A stretch of DNA of 64,000 nucleotides from Acidiferrobacteraceae bacterium (GTDB taxonomy: Bacteria; Pseudomonadota; Gammaproteobacteria; Arenicellales; UBA868). The stretch covers positions 55,324 through 119,323 of the forward strand of contig PBJL01000011.1 of the NCBI GenBank assembly GCA_002721105.1. Direction: 5' to 3'. The notes beneath the pieces are model-generated. The model saw only the letters and a program-made list of their open reading frames with translations. It searched no databases and was not told the origin of the DNA. Positions 46,510 through 56,396 of this stretch are shown here, piece after piece. The position numbers and the translations under genes are program-made. The number at the start of each line of letters is the position of its first letter. Position 1 is the first letter of the stretch.

Positions 46510-48677
46510 CATCGCGTATCGTGAGGCCAGGGCCAACGATTTTTTTATCTACCCTACTCTTGGTTGCCTCATTTCTACTCACACTAGCGACGCAAGATGT
46601 CAACCTTTTCGATGACTATTATTTAGCACTAATATCATTCAACATAATAGGCGTAATAGTTTTAGCGCTCCTCACCACTTTAAACATTTGGAAATTAGTC
46701 CGAGAATTTAAATCCCGAGTAATGGGTTCTCGATTAACACTTAGGTTCGCTGGAGCTTTTTCCGTATTAACACTAACACCTTTGATAATCGTTTACTTTT
46801 TCGCTGTAAATTCAATGAGCAGAGAAATAGATTCATGGTTCGATGTAAAGATTGAGCAAGCATTAGATGATGCTCTTCTTTTAGGTCGATCATCACTCGA
46901 AACAATCAAGTATGATGTACTGGAAGATGTCCGAGCAGCGGCCAATCGCATAGATCGGTCAGGATCCGAGGGAGGAATGGCAAGATTGATGGATGAACTC
47001 CGGGAGGATGGAGGATTCATACAAGTTAGTCTTCACTCAAATACTGGTCAAATTTTGCCGCCATGGAGTAGTGGGCTTATAGGATCTCTCGTTCCAGATG
47101 CGCCAGATGCGTCTGTGCTACAAACTATCAGACGAGGTCTTGACTATGCCAAAATCGAGCCTGTTTCAAGTGGCAACCTTCGATTAAGAGTAGCGGTATC
47201 AGTGCCTAACTCAAGTCCTTTACGACTTCTGCAAGTTCTTTATCCGTTGCCACTACGTCATTCCAGACTGGGAGAGAGCATTCAGTCTGCCACCGCAGAT
47301 TTTGAAAAGTTGCAATATATGAGAAATCCATTGAAATTCAATTTCATAATAACCTTATCGATGGTAGCTCTTACAACTACCTTAATTGCTTTATGGGTCG
47401 GTATTTATCTTAGTAGGCGCATGGTATCACCGCTAGGCAATCTCGCTGAAGGAACACGAGCTGTTGCACGAGGAAATTATCAAACTCAATTGCCCGTTAT
47501 TAGTTCCGATGAATTAGGTGTTTTAGTTGAATCATTTAATGAAATGACTCGACGTATAAATAGCGCACAGAGTGAGCTCCACAAATCCCGTCGAGATGCG
47601 GAAGAACAACATGCCTACCTAGACACTGTGCTGACTCATTTGTCTTCTGGAGTCATTTCGTTTGACGCTGAAGGCACCCTTAAAACATTTAATAGTGGAG
47701 CCAATCGGATTTTAGAAACAGATCTCGGAATCTACAAAGAAGCAAGCATTCCCACATTGGCTGAAAACCTTTCAGCAATCGAACCCTTCTTCTCTGTGAT
47801 TAGTAAACATGTATTGAATAATGAACAAGAATGGCAAGAGCAAATTATATTGCATAATCGCCAAGGGCGGAAAACACTAGTTTGTAGCGGTACGCGATTG
47901 CCTGATCAGAAGGGAGAAAGCGCAGGATATGTAATTGTATTCGATGACGCTAGCAAACTAATTCAAGCACAGCGTGACGCGGCTTGGGGTGATGTGGCAC
48001 GCCGTCTGGCTCATGAGATCAAGAATCCACTAACTCCTATTCAATTATCAGCCGAACGAATCAGACGGAAATATCTAGATCAAATAGATCAAACTGAAAA
48101 AGCAAATTTGGATAGGGCGACGCGAACTATAATTGAACAAGTTGAATCGATGAAAACTTTAGTTAATGCTTTTTCTGAATATGCACAACCGGTTCAAATA
48201 AAAATACAAAAGGTAGACCTTCATCAATTGATTCGTGATGTTGTTGAATTACACCAACAACAACAAAATCAAACAAGATATACGTTTCAATTCCAACATA
48301 ATCTTCCCGATGTGCTTGCGGATCCAGCAGCACTAAGGCAGATACTGAACAACTTAATCTTGAATACTAAAGATGGTTTAATAGGTATGCATGACCCACA
48401 AGCAAGAATCTCAACTTATTTAGTGACAAAAAAGGAACGACAAAATGTAATACTTGAATTCTCTGACAATGGTCCAGGATTCCCACCAGAACTACTAGAA
48501 AAGATTTTCGATCCTTATGTTACAACTAAAGAAAAAGGTACCGGACTTGGACTAGCTATCAGCCGGCGACTTACATCTGAAATGGGTGGAAATATTCACG
48601 TTGAAAATCAAAGGGATGGGGGTGCAACCGTTATAATTGAACTACTGGCAGACGCCCACATTGAGAAAAACGGATAA
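46482..48677 (+). CDS. ntrY: nitrogen/envelope-stress sensor histidine kinase NtrY
   Basis: A 731-residue membrane histidine kinase. Two hydrophobic helices near the start, a third around residue 90-110, a periplasmic sensor part, and a fourth helix about 285-310 lead into HAMP (RRMVSPLGNLAEGTRAVARG), then PAS, then the kinase core. The phospho-acceptor is H511 in LAHEIKNPLTP. The ATPase shows N-box, DNGPGFP, and GTGLGLAI. It pairs with NtrX, 8 bp downstream. NtrYX systems respond to nitrogen, redox or envelope conditions, depending on species. Confidence 0.93.
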   Translation: METMEYSSIASRIVRPGPTIFLSTLLLVASFLLTLATQDVNLFDDYYLALISFNIIGVIVLALLTTLNIWKLVREFKSRVMGSRLTLRFAGAFSVLTLTPLIIVYFFAVNSMSREIDSWFDVKIEQALDDALLLGRSSLETIKYDVLEDVRAAANRIDRSGSEGGMARLMDELREDGGFIQVSLHSNTGQILPPWSSGLIGSLVPDAPDASVLQTIRRGLDYAKIEPVSSGNLRLRVAVSVPNSSPLRLLQVLYPLPLRHSRLGESIQSATADFEKLQYMRNPLKFNFIITLSMVALTTTLIALWVGIYLSRRMVSPLGNLAEGTRAVARGNYQTQLPVISSDELGVLVESFNEMTRRINSAQSELHKSRRDAEEQHAYLDTVLTHLSSGVISFDAEGTLKTFNSGANRILETDLGIYKEASIPTLAENLSAIEPFFSVISKHVLNNEQEWQEQIILHNRQGRKTLVCSGTRLPDQKGESAGYVIVFDDASKLIQAQRDAAWGDVARRLAHEIKNPLTPIQLSAERIRRKYLDQIDQTEKANLDRATRTIIEQVESMKTLVNAFSEYAQPVQIKIQKVDLHQLIRDVVELHQQQQNQTRYTFQFQHNLPDVLADPAALRQILNNLILNTKDGLIGMHDPQARISTYLVTKKERQNVILEFSDNGPGFPPELLEKIFDPYVTTKEKGTGLGLAISRRLTSEMGGNIHVENQRDGGATVIIELLADAHIEKNG

Positions 48678-48685
48678 GAAAATTC

Positions 48686-50080
48686 ATGAGACCAAAAACC
48701 GTACTTATTGTCGACGATGAACCCGACATTCGCCAAATTGTAGGGGAAATTCTCAGAGATGAGGGTCTGAATGTAGAGACAGCTGAAAACGCCGATGTTG
48801 CTAGGGATATGTACAATAAGCATTCTCCAGATCTTGTGCTTGTCGATATCTGGATGCCTGACACTGATGGCATTACCCTACTAAAAGAATGGAAAGTAAG
48901 AGAAAATTCTCCGCCGGTAGTGATGATGTCAGGTCATGGCACAGTGGAAACTGCAGTTGAATCAGTTAGGGCGGGAGCATATGATTTTTTGGAGAAACCT
49001 CTTTCGCATGCCAAACTTCTCGTGACTGTAGAGCGTGCCCTAGAGAGTCGTTATCTAAAAGACCAAAATCTATTGCTTAGAAACCGATTAGAGCCAGTTT
49101 CAGTTGTATGTGGTCGTAGCTCTGCTATGGAAGCTCTTCGTCGACAAATTGGCAAAGTTGGGCCCACAGATTCCTGGCCGTTAATTTCAGGTGAATCTGG
49201 ATCAGGAAAAAGCGTCACAGCTAGAGCCATTCATCAAGCGAGTCTAGTTAGTGGGGCACCGTTTGCTGAGATTCGTATTTCCTCAATGGCAAATCACAAC
49301 GCTGCTCTTAGTCTTTTTGGTCAGGAAAAAAACGGGGTCATTCGATCTGGAGTTTTGGAAGATGCCAATCATGGTACTCTCGCATTAGATGACATAAGTA
49401 ACCTCGACTTAGGAGTACAAGATCAACTTCTAGAAGTCCTCGAAACCAAAAGTTTCTGTCGGCTCGGTGGCAACGAAACTATAAGAACCAATATCCGATT
49501 TATAGCAATAACCAACCAGAATCTCGAGGAAAAAATTGCAGCTGGGCACTTTCGAGAAAAACTCTATAAATATTTTTGCGATGTTTCAATATGGGTTCCT
49601 CCTTTGCGGCAACATCGTGAAGATATTCCTGAATTGGTCGACTATTACTCAAAAATTATAATCGATAGCGAACATTTGCCATTCCGACGCTTTTCTACAG
49701 CAGCCGTTAATTTAATTCGGAATGGTGAATGGTCGGGAAATGTTCGCGAATTAAGAAACGCTGTACAACAACTTTTGTTATCAGCGCGTAATGAGGAGAT
49801 AGACTTGCAAGAAACACGAGTCGCGATTAATAGTCTAGATAGAAAGGTTGCTGAAAATAGACCTTCGCCATATAGTGGCGATTATGACCAACCACTAAGG
49901 CAAGCTCGAGAGGAGTTTGAAAGAAGCTATTTTATCCATCATCTAGAAAAGGTGACAGGCAATATGACAGAACTCGCTAACAGATCCGGAATGGAGCGCA
50001 CACATCTCTACCGAAAGCTAAAAAGCCTAGGTATTGATCCGAAATCAATCAAAGATAAGCAAGATCATCTACCGACATAG
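48686..50080 (+). CDS. ntrX: response regulator NtrX (AAA+ type, without GAFTGA)
   Basis: A 464-residue regulator with a receiver domain (phospho-acceptor D54, K104), an AAA+ domain and a Fis-type HTH (HLYRKLKSLG). Walker A is GESGSGKS (169-176). The GAFTGA loop that contacts sigma-54 is missing: the corresponding stretch (about 211-222) reads FGQEKNGVIRSG. The Walker B has D in place of the usual E (ALDDIS), and the arginine-finger region is altered (FREKLYKYF). It probably binds DNA and acts without sigma-54, as reported for NtrX proteins that lack GAFTGA. It is 8 bp after ntrY. Confidence 0.92.
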   Translation: MRPKTVLIVDDEPDIRQIVGEILRDEGLNVETAENADVARDMYNKHSPDLVLVDIWMPDTDGITLLKEWKVRENSPPVVMMSGHGTVETAVESVRAGAYDFLEKPLSHAKLLVTVERALESRYLKDQNLLLRNRLEPVSVVCGRSSAMEALRRQIGKVGPTDSWPLISGESGSGKSVTARAIHQASLVSGAPFAEIRISSMANHNAALSLFGQEKNGVIRSGVLEDANHGTLALDDISNLDLGVQDQLLEVLETKSFCRLGGNETIRTNIRFIAITNQNLEEKIAAGHFREKLYKYFCDVSIWVPPLRQHREDIPELVDYYSKIIIDSEHLPFRRFSTAAVNLIRNGEWSGNVRELRNAVQQLLLSARNEEIDLQETRVAINSLDRKVAENRPSPYSGDYDQPLRQAREEFERSYFIHHLEKVTGNMTELANRSGMERTHLYRKLKSLGIDPKSIKDKQDHLPT

Positions 50081-50091
50081 CTTTTTTAAAA

Positions 50092-51468
50092 ATGAAAATT
50101 ATTATACTCGGCGCGGGGCAGGTTGGTCTTTCCATGGCGGAGATTCTGTGCCGAGAAAATAATGATTTAACTCTAGTAGATAATAATCCATTAAGACTAG
50201 AGGGACTTCAAGACCGACTAGATCTAAGAACTATACTAGGCTCTGCTTCCCATCCAAATGTTCTAGAGCAAGCTGGAGGTGCTGATGCTGACCTTCTCCT
50301 CGCTGTGACCAGTCAAGATGAAGTAAATATGGCTGCATGTCAGATCGCGTATAGCCTGTTTCGCACACCTACAAAGATTGCTAGAATTAGATCGGCTTCC
50401 TACTTATCGCACCCCGATATATTTTGTGACCAAGCAATCCCTATCGATGTAATTATCAATCCAGAAGAGATAGTTACACAACAGGTATTTCGCCTTATCG
50501 AATATCCCGGAGCGCTTCAAGTAGTTGATTTCGCAGGTGGCCAAATTCAGTTAATTGGTGTTCGTGCATATTTTGGAGGACCGCTAGTCGGACACGAATT
50601 AGGTGAACTCCGCGATCATCTTCCAACAGCGAAAACCCGGGTTGCAGCGATATATCGAAATAACCAAGCAATCATACCGCATGGTGATACGGTCATTGAA
50701 CCAGATGACGAAGTCTTTTTCGTTGCAGACCGCAATGATATACGTAAAGTAATGAGCGAACTACGCCTCTCAGAAAAAACGGGGAGACGTATCATGCTCG
50801 CTGGTGCAGGCAACATAGGACTTCGACTAGCTCAAGCTCTAGAAAAAGGTCACTACCAAGTGAAAATTATTGAGTCTGACCGAACACGGGCACGACACAT
50901 TGCAGAACTATTAAATCAAACTGTGGTTCTTCATGGCAACGCGGCAGATGAAGACCTAATGGCGCAAGAAAATATTGAAAACGTTGAAGCATTTTGCTCA
51001 ATTACGAATGAAGATGAAACCAATATTCTGTCAGCAATGTTATCCAAACGACTTGGGGCGCGCCGTGCAATGGCGTTAGTGAATAGATCAGCTTACGTTG
51101 ATTTAGTCGAAAGCAAAACCTTAGATATTGCCATCTCTCCGAATGTTGTTACAGTAGGCACCCTTTTAAGACATATCCGTCGAGGAGATACTGTCGCAGT
51201 GCACTCACTCCGTCGTGGTGCAGCTGAGGTTATGGAAATTGTTGCACATGGAGATCGATCAAATTCTCGGGTAGTAGGGAAAAAGATTGACGAAATTCAA
51301 TTTCCGCCTGGTACAACATTAGGTGCTATACTGCGTAATGGTGAAGTAATCACTGCTTTTAGAGATGTCGTAATACAATCGGAGGACCACCTTATAATCT
51401 TTGTCATTGATAAAAGGCATATTCCTCAAGTGGAAACACTGTTCCAAGTATCAGTTACATATGTCTAA
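50092..51468 (+). CDS. trkA: Trk system potassium uptake protein TrkA
   Basis: A 458-residue cytoplasmic gating subunit with two RCK (TrkA-N/TrkA-C) repeats. The two nucleotide motifs are GAGQVGLSMA at residue 6 and GAGNIGLRLA about residue 239. It binds NAD(H) or ATP and controls the TrkH channel encoded 23 bp downstream. It follows ntrX by 11 bp, as in many relatives. Confidence 0.96.
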   Translation: MKIIILGAGQVGLSMAEILCRENNDLTLVDNNPLRLEGLQDRLDLRTILGSASHPNVLEQAGGADADLLLAVTSQDEVNMAACQIAYSLFRTPTKIARIRSASYLSHPDIFCDQAIPIDVIINPEEIVTQQVFRLIEYPGALQVVDFAGGQIQLIGVRAYFGGPLVGHELGELRDHLPTAKTRVAAIYRNNQAIIPHGDTVIEPDDEVFFVADRNDIRKVMSELRLSEKTGRRIMLAGAGNIGLRLAQALEKGHYQVKIIESDRTRARHIAELLNQTVVLHGNAADEDLMAQENIENVEAFCSITNEDETNILSAMLSKRLGARRAMALVNRSAYVDLVESKTLDIAISPNVVTVGTLLRHIRRGDTVAVHSLRRGAAEVMEIVAHGDRSNSRVVGKKIDEIQFPPGTTLGAILRNGEVITAFRDVVIQSEDHLIIFVIDKRHIPQVETLFQVSVTYV

Positions 51469-51491
51469 GTAATATTCGTACAATTTATATC

Positions 51492-52943
51492 ATGCACCCA
51501 CTGGTCATCATGAAAATCATGGGGATACTTCTTTCTTTTTTTAGTATTTCTCTGCTACCACCTGCAACAGTTTCTCTCCTCACTAATGACGGTAATGAAG
51601 GTCCGTTTCTACTAGCTTTCACTTTTACAGTTGCAACGGGTTTTGGTTTATGGTTTTTTGCACGTAGAAGTCAAAAAGAACTGAGAATTCGAGATGGCTT
51701 TGTTATTGTTGTACTATTTTGGACAGTTCTAGCGAGCTTTGGATCTCTACCTTTTCTGTTTTCTTCGAATCCTACGATGTCAATCACTGACGCGTTCTTT
51801 GAATCAATGTCAGGCCTGACTACAACAGGAGCTACAGTACTTGACCAAATCGATACATTGCCGATTTCGATTCTTTATTACCGACAGCAACTTCAATGGT
51901 TAGGTGGAATGGGGATAATTGTTCTAGCAGTCGCAGTCATGCCAATGCTCGGCATCGGTGGGATGCAATTATACCGGGCGGAAACTCCCGGCCCCATGAA
52001 GGATACAAAACTAACACCTAGAATTAAAGAAACCGCCAAGGCGTTGTGGTACATCTATCTTGGATTAACGATAGTATGCGCTCTATCATACTGGTTAGCA
52101 GGGATGAATATTTTTGATGCAATCAGCCATAGTTTTTCCACAGTATCCATTGGGGGATTTTCAACGCATGACCAAAGTATAGGGTACTTTAATAATAGAG
52201 CAATCTATGCAGTAACTACGATCTTCATGATAGTTTCCGGAATTAATTTTTCACTACATTTCCTAGCCTGGCGCTCGCGCCGTATCAGTACATATAAAAA
52301 TGATTCAGAAGTTAGAGCTTTCATTCTAATCCTCATTATTTTAACTATTGTTACCTTGACAGTCCTCATTTTGACCGATACGTTTGAAAGAACCAGTGAT
52401 GCTTTTTGGCATGGAATTTTTCAAGTGGTTTCTATAGCAACGACCACCGGTTTTACTACATCAGGATATCATTGGTGGCCAACATTCTTGCCTGCCATGC
52501 TCGTGTTAGCTAGTGCTATTGGAGGATGCGCAGGCTCAACAGCCGGTGGAATGAAAGTCATCAGAGGCATCCTTTTGTACAAACAAGGTCGACGACAAAT
52601 TGAATTATTAATTCATCCAAAAGCGCTAATTCCTATTAAACTTGGCGGCAAACCAGTTTCAGAACAAGTGTTAGAGTCAGTTTGGGGCTTCCTTGCCCTA
52701 TATGTATTCAGCTACATAGTTCTTGGGCTCTCTATGACTGCCACCGGTGTCGACTTAGTGACAGCATTTTCCGCTGTTACTGCCTGTCTAAACAATTTGG
52801 GGCCTGGACTTGGTTCTGTAGCCGAGACATATAGCAACTTAACCAATTCGGGTAAATGGATCTTATGTAGCGCGATGTTAATGGGGAGGCTTGAGCTTTA
52901 TACTTTACTCGTGTTATTAACGCCCGCTTTTTGGCGCCATTAA
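51492..52943 (+). CDS. trkH: Trk system potassium uptake protein TrkH
   Basis: A 483-residue channel subunit with four M1-P-M2 repeats. The pore loops are visible as SGLTTTGATVL, STVSIGGFSTH, IATTTGFTTSGY and TACLNNLGPGLG, each giving one glycine to the filter. GGMGIIVLAVAVMPMLG and AGSTAGGMKV are conserved. It is the last gene in the long plus-strand run and converges with the heptosyltransferase gene. Confidence 0.96.
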   Translation: MHPLVIMKIMGILLSFFSISLLPPATVSLLTNDGNEGPFLLAFTFTVATGFGLWFFARRSQKELRIRDGFVIVVLFWTVLASFGSLPFLFSSNPTMSITDAFFESMSGLTTTGATVLDQIDTLPISILYYRQQLQWLGGMGIIVLAVAVMPMLGIGGMQLYRAETPGPMKDTKLTPRIKETAKALWYIYLGLTIVCALSYWLAGMNIFDAISHSFSTVSIGGFSTHDQSIGYFNNRAIYAVTTIFMIVSGINFSLHFLAWRSRRISTYKNDSEVRAFILILIILTIVTLTVLILTDTFERTSDAFWHGIFQVVSIATTTGFTTSGYHWWPTFLPAMLVLASAIGGCAGSTAGGMKVIRGILLYKQGRRQIELLIHPKALIPIKLGGKPVSEQVLESVWGFLALYVFSYIVLGLSMTATGVDLVTAFSAVTACLNNLGPGLGSVAETYSNLTNSGKWILCSAMLMGRLELYTLLVLLTPAFWRH

Positions 52944-52987
52944 TGGCCAACTAGAATACTAAATTTAGCAGTTATTATTTGAAACAA

Positions 52988-54001
52988 TCAATACAAATTG
53001 TGAGTGGCTCTCTGTAATGCTTCATATACCTCATCCGGAAGTATCTCACGAATACAGAATTTAGAACAATTAGTTCGGCGGTAGCAACGGCTACAATTCA
53101 TCTGTTTTGCTCGCACAAAAATAGTTTTATTGTTGGTTGGACCGACCTTAGACTCATCAGTTGGGCCGAAAAGAGCAACAGTTGGTCGATCATGAGTAGC
53201 CGCAACATGCAATGCAAAACTATCCATAGTCACTATTACTGGCGCACGAGAAACAAACTCCGAAAACTCTGGCAACGTCAAACTACCAGCCAAATTCACA
53301 ACTCGATCTTCATCAATCCCCATCAATCCACTAGAGATAAACTCCTTATCGGCTGAGTCACCGGTAAATATAAGCCTAATATCAGGTGATAATTTTTCCG
53401 ACAACAAGACAAATTTTTCTAGAGGCCAATTCTTAGTGGGCCAACGACTAATAGGACAGCATAATATCCATCTATGATCATCCAAATCATTTTCGTTTAC
53501 GATCTGATCTACCTGACTTTTTTCTTGTTTCGACGTAAAGAATTCCATCTCAAAGCCGCCTAAACCCAGGCCTGCAGATTGAATTAACCCGTTCATTTCC
53601 TCTAGAGCATGCATACTAGGATTGTGAAAGTTTTCGACAAACCACCATCGGCCTTTAACTAAACGCCGTGTTGCTCGCGCACTCCAGAGAAAAATTATAG
53701 TTTTCCATCGGCCTTGAAGATCAATTGCTAAATCATATTCCTCAAGGCGTACCTCCTGAATCGTATTAAATATATGTTTTATGGTTTGGATCGGGTGATA
53801 TAACCAATTTTTTTTAACACTATAACGATCAAAAAGAATAATCTTATTTATGTGAGGACTGTATCTGTATATATCATAAGCAGTTGTTGAGGTTAAAAAA
53901 GTTATGCGACAGTTGGGAAATGCACGTCGTATTGCTCGTACTTGGGCTGTAGAATGGAGAACATCACCTAGCGATGTTTGTTTTATCAAAAGGATCCTCA
54001 T
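52988..54001 (-). CDS. glycosyltransferase family 9 (lipopolysaccharide heptosyltransferase-like)
   Basis: A 337-residue GT9 enzyme of LPS core synthesis. Conserved parts are the start ILLIKQTSLGDVLHS, the AIDLQG segment, PISRWPTKNWP, and the donor-binding DSFALHVAATHDRPTVALFGPT. The C-terminal cysteine group (CSRCYRRTNCSKFC) is usual in this family. It follows the acyltransferase gene by 17 bp. Which heptose it adds (WaaC, WaaF or WaaQ type) cannot be decided. Confidence 0.9.
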   Translation of the reverse strand: MRILLIKQTSLGDVLHSTAQVRAIRRAFPNCRITFLTSTTAYDIYRYSPHINKIILFDRYSVKKNWLYHPIQTIKHIFNTIQEVRLEEYDLAIDLQGRWKTIIFLWSARATRRLVKGRWWFVENFHNPSMHALEEMNGLIQSAGLGLGGFEMEFFTSKQEKSQVDQIVNENDLDDHRWILCCPISRWPTKNWPLEKFVLLSEKLSPDIRLIFTGDSADKEFISSGLMGIDEDRVVNLAGSLTLPEFSEFVSRAPVIVTMDSFALHVAATHDRPTVALFGPTDESKVGPTNNKTIFVRAKQMNCSRCYRRTNCSKFCIREILPDEVYEALQRATHNLY

Positions 54002-54018
54002 GCTAAACTTTCATTAAT

Positions 54019-54936
54019 TCATGCATAAGGTGATTTGCCACCGTCTGGCCGCTTGTTGAACCATTTAATAGTCCAAAGATACTGTTCTGGTTTAAAGCCA
54101 ATTCCATCTTCGAAAACTTCATTAATTCGCTTAGCGTCTCTAACATCATCACCAGTAGGAAATTCTCTAAGGTATGGTTGGATCTCGATCTCATACCGGC
54201 CAGTACTTAACCGACGGATAAAAGTCGGAAAAATCTTTGCTTCGGTAATGTTCGATAAACGCCCAACCACAGAAAGAGTAGATGTTTCAATGCCAAAAAA
54301 GGGAGCAAACACTGTGCGCCCTTGCGCTAGATCTTCATCTGGCATGATGTACCCTGCATTGCCTCGTTCTAGATAACGAATAAAGGCTCGAATCCCATCA
54401 TCGCGCATCAAAATGCTAGCCCCAAATCGGCTACGACCGGTCCACAATATCCAGTTAAGCATTAGATTATGAGTACGGTTCATCATTGAAACGATTGGAA
54501 AGAATCTGGAAAGGTATACCCCCCCAAGATCCATGCAAGTAGTATGTGGTGTAATCAATATCGTTCGTTCACCAGCCTTTGCTATCTCTAACCAACTATC
54601 TAATCCCTTAACATTTATTAAACGCCGAAGACGTTTTTCTGATGACCACCATACCAGACCAAGATCGATGATTCCTCTACCATACGCATGAAAATGCTTG
54701 ATTAACAATTCATCACGCATTTTTTCATCATATTTTGGAAAACAAAGTTGGAGATTTATTCTTGCAATCCGGGTTCGTTTCGAGTTTGCAACTCGAAACA
54801 AATTGCCTAACCAAGCGCCAATGACATCTGAAAAACGTCTTGGCAACACTGAAGTTATCATTATTAAAAACAAGAGCATCCAATAAACCCAATAATTTGG
54901 GCTCAGGAATAGGAACTTAAAACGTGGACCAGACAA
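54019..54936 (-). CDS. lipid A biosynthesis acyltransferase, LpxL/HtrB family
   Basis: A 305-residue inner-membrane acyltransferase that adds a secondary acyl chain to lipid A. One N-terminal helix (residues about 14-31) is followed by the catalytic HX4D motif, H131-TTCM-D136, and by the conserved FGASILMRDDGIRAFIRYL region and MPDEDLAQG. The heptosyltransferase gene follows directly on the same strand, so the two form an envelope operon. LpxL or LpxM cannot be told apart by eye. Confidence 0.9.
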   Translation of the reverse strand: MSGPRFKFLFLSPNYWVYWMLLFLIMITSVLPRRFSDVIGAWLGNLFRVANSKRTRIARINLQLCFPKYDEKMRDELLIKHFHAYGRGIIDLGLVWWSSEKRLRRLINVKGLDSWLEIAKAGERTILITPHTTCMDLGGVYLSRFFPIVSMMNRTHNLMLNWILWTGRSRFGASILMRDDGIRAFIRYLERGNAGYIMPDEDLAQGRTVFAPFFGIETSTLSVVGRLSNITEAKIFPTFIRRLSTGRYEIEIQPYLREFPTGDDVRDAKRINEVFEDGIGFKPEQYLWTIKWFNKRPDGGKSPYA

Positions 54937-54971
54937 ACAAAGGCTCTCCTTAAGTATCGCGAGTCATTAGC

Positions 54972-56186
54972 CTATCTCGCTTGCTTACGGCCAGCGATAC
55001 GAAGACGCAGAGCATTAAGGCTAATAAATCCCTCAGCATCACTCTGAGTGTAAGAGCCTTCATCATCTTCGAAGGTTGCTATACGTTCATCAAAAAGAGA
55101 ATCAGTATCGGAACTTCGGCCTCTCACTATTATATTACCCTTATATAAATCAAGTTCAACTACTCCATTAACCGGCTCTTGAGATTCGTCAATCATCTTC
55201 TGCATCATAATACGTTCAGGCGCCCACCAGTAACCGTTATAAATCAGTGATGCATATTTGGGCATCAACTCGTCTTTTAAATGAGCAACTTCACGATCCA
55301 ATGTAATTGATTCTATTGCGCGATGAGCCTTTAAAAGGATTGTTCCGCCTGGTGTTTCATAGCACCCACGTGATTTCATCCCAACATAACGGTTTTCTAC
55401 GATATCAATTCTTCCAATTCCATGCTTTGACCCCAGCTCATTTAAAGCAGTCATCATTTCTCCCGGAGCTAATTCGCTACTATTCAAAGCTACGGGGTCT
55501 CCTCGGGCAAAAGTTATTTGAATTGTCTGTTTGTCATCAGGTGTTTTTTCTATAGCCTCAGTCCAACGCCACATACTATCCTCGGGTGGAATCGCGGGAT
55601 TCTCTAATTCACCACCTTCGTATGAAATATGCAAGAGATTTGCGTCTGTCGAATATGAAGAACCACCGTCAGGGCGGGTTTCTACTGGTATATCGTATTT
55701 TCTTGCAAACTCAACAAGCTTCTCCCTTGAACCAAGGTTCCATTCTCGCCATGGGGCAATTATTTTTATTTCTGGATTTAATGCATAAGCGCTCAATTCG
55801 AATCTCACCTGATCATTTCCTTTGCCTGTCGCGCCATGTGAAATTGCGTTCGCACCAGTTCTACTAGAAATATCTACAAGATACTTGGCTATTAGCGGAC
55901 GTGCTATAGACGTGCCTAGCAAATACTCACCTTCATACACTGCATTAGCGCGAAACATGGGGAAAATATATTCGCGAGCAAACTCGTCGCGCAAATCTTC
56001 GATAAATATTTTATTTACACCCATGGCTTTAGCCTTTTCTCGAGCTGGTTGAACTTCTTCTTGTTGTCCCAGGTCAGCGGTAAAAGTTATAACTTCACAA
56101 CCATATTCCAACTGTAGCCATTTCAAGATTACAGACGTATCCAACCCGCCGGAATAGGCGAGAACGACTTTGGAGATCTCATTCAT
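54972..56186 (-). CDS. argG: argininosuccinate synthase
   Basis: A 404-residue enzyme that condenses citrulline and aspartate. The ATP-binding SGG loop is [11 protein letters not shown] at residue 9. The stretches [13 protein letters not shown] and [14 protein letters not shown] are hallmarks. It is divergent from argF, with a candidate ArgR site in between, so both arginine genes may share control. Confidence 0.97.
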   Translation of the reverse strand: MNEISKVVLAYSGGLDTSVILKWLQLEYGCEVITFTADLGQQEEVQPAREKAKAMGVNKIFIEDLRDEFAREYIFPMFRANAVYEGEYLLGTSIARPLIAKYLVDISSRTGANAISHGATGKGNDQVRFELSAYALNPEIKIIAPWREWNLGSREKLVEFARKYDIPVETRPDGGSSYSTDANLLHISYEGGELENPAIPPEDSMWRWTEAIEKTPDDKQTIQITFARGDPVALNSSELAPGEMMTALNELGSKHGIGRIDIVENRYVGMKSRGCYETPGGTILLKAHRAIESITLDREVAHLKDELMPKYASLIYNGYWWAPERIMMQKMIDESQEPVNGVVELDLYKGNIIVRGRSSDTDSLFDERIATFEDDEGSYTQSDAEGFISLNALRLRIAGRKQAR

Positions 56187-56321
56187 AAATGTGTTTATTC
56201 CTAAGGGTCCATTCAGGCTGCCCTAAACTGTGTTCTTTGTTAAATTATATCAATCTATTATTCACTAATTGAATAAAGATGTTGAGATACAATCATAGTT
56301 AACATTAGAATATCATCGCTT

Positions 56322-56339
56322 TATGCATAAAAATTGATA
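56322..56339. promoter_or_regulatory. candidate ARG box (ArgR operator) between argG and argF
   Basis: The 18 bases TATGCATAAAAATTGATA fit the ARG box WNTGAATWWWWATTCANW with two mismatches, placed symmetrically (C for A, G for C). The site is 57 bases before argF. E. coli operators have two boxes 3 bp apart; no good second box is seen here. Confidence 0.45.
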
Positions 56340-56396
56340 TTCTTTTTTAAACTGCTAATTAACTAGGCTTTTAGGTTACTGTTTGATCTCTATATT

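Noticed and set aside
52988..53130. Cysteine-rich C-terminus of the family 9 glycosyltransferase as a possible metal site of note
   Set aside because: This cysteine pattern is common in heptosyltransferases, so it is not unusual.
56259..56275. Palindrome TATTCA-N5-TGAATA as a second ARG box
   Set aside because: The half-sites are in reversed order compared with the ARG box.
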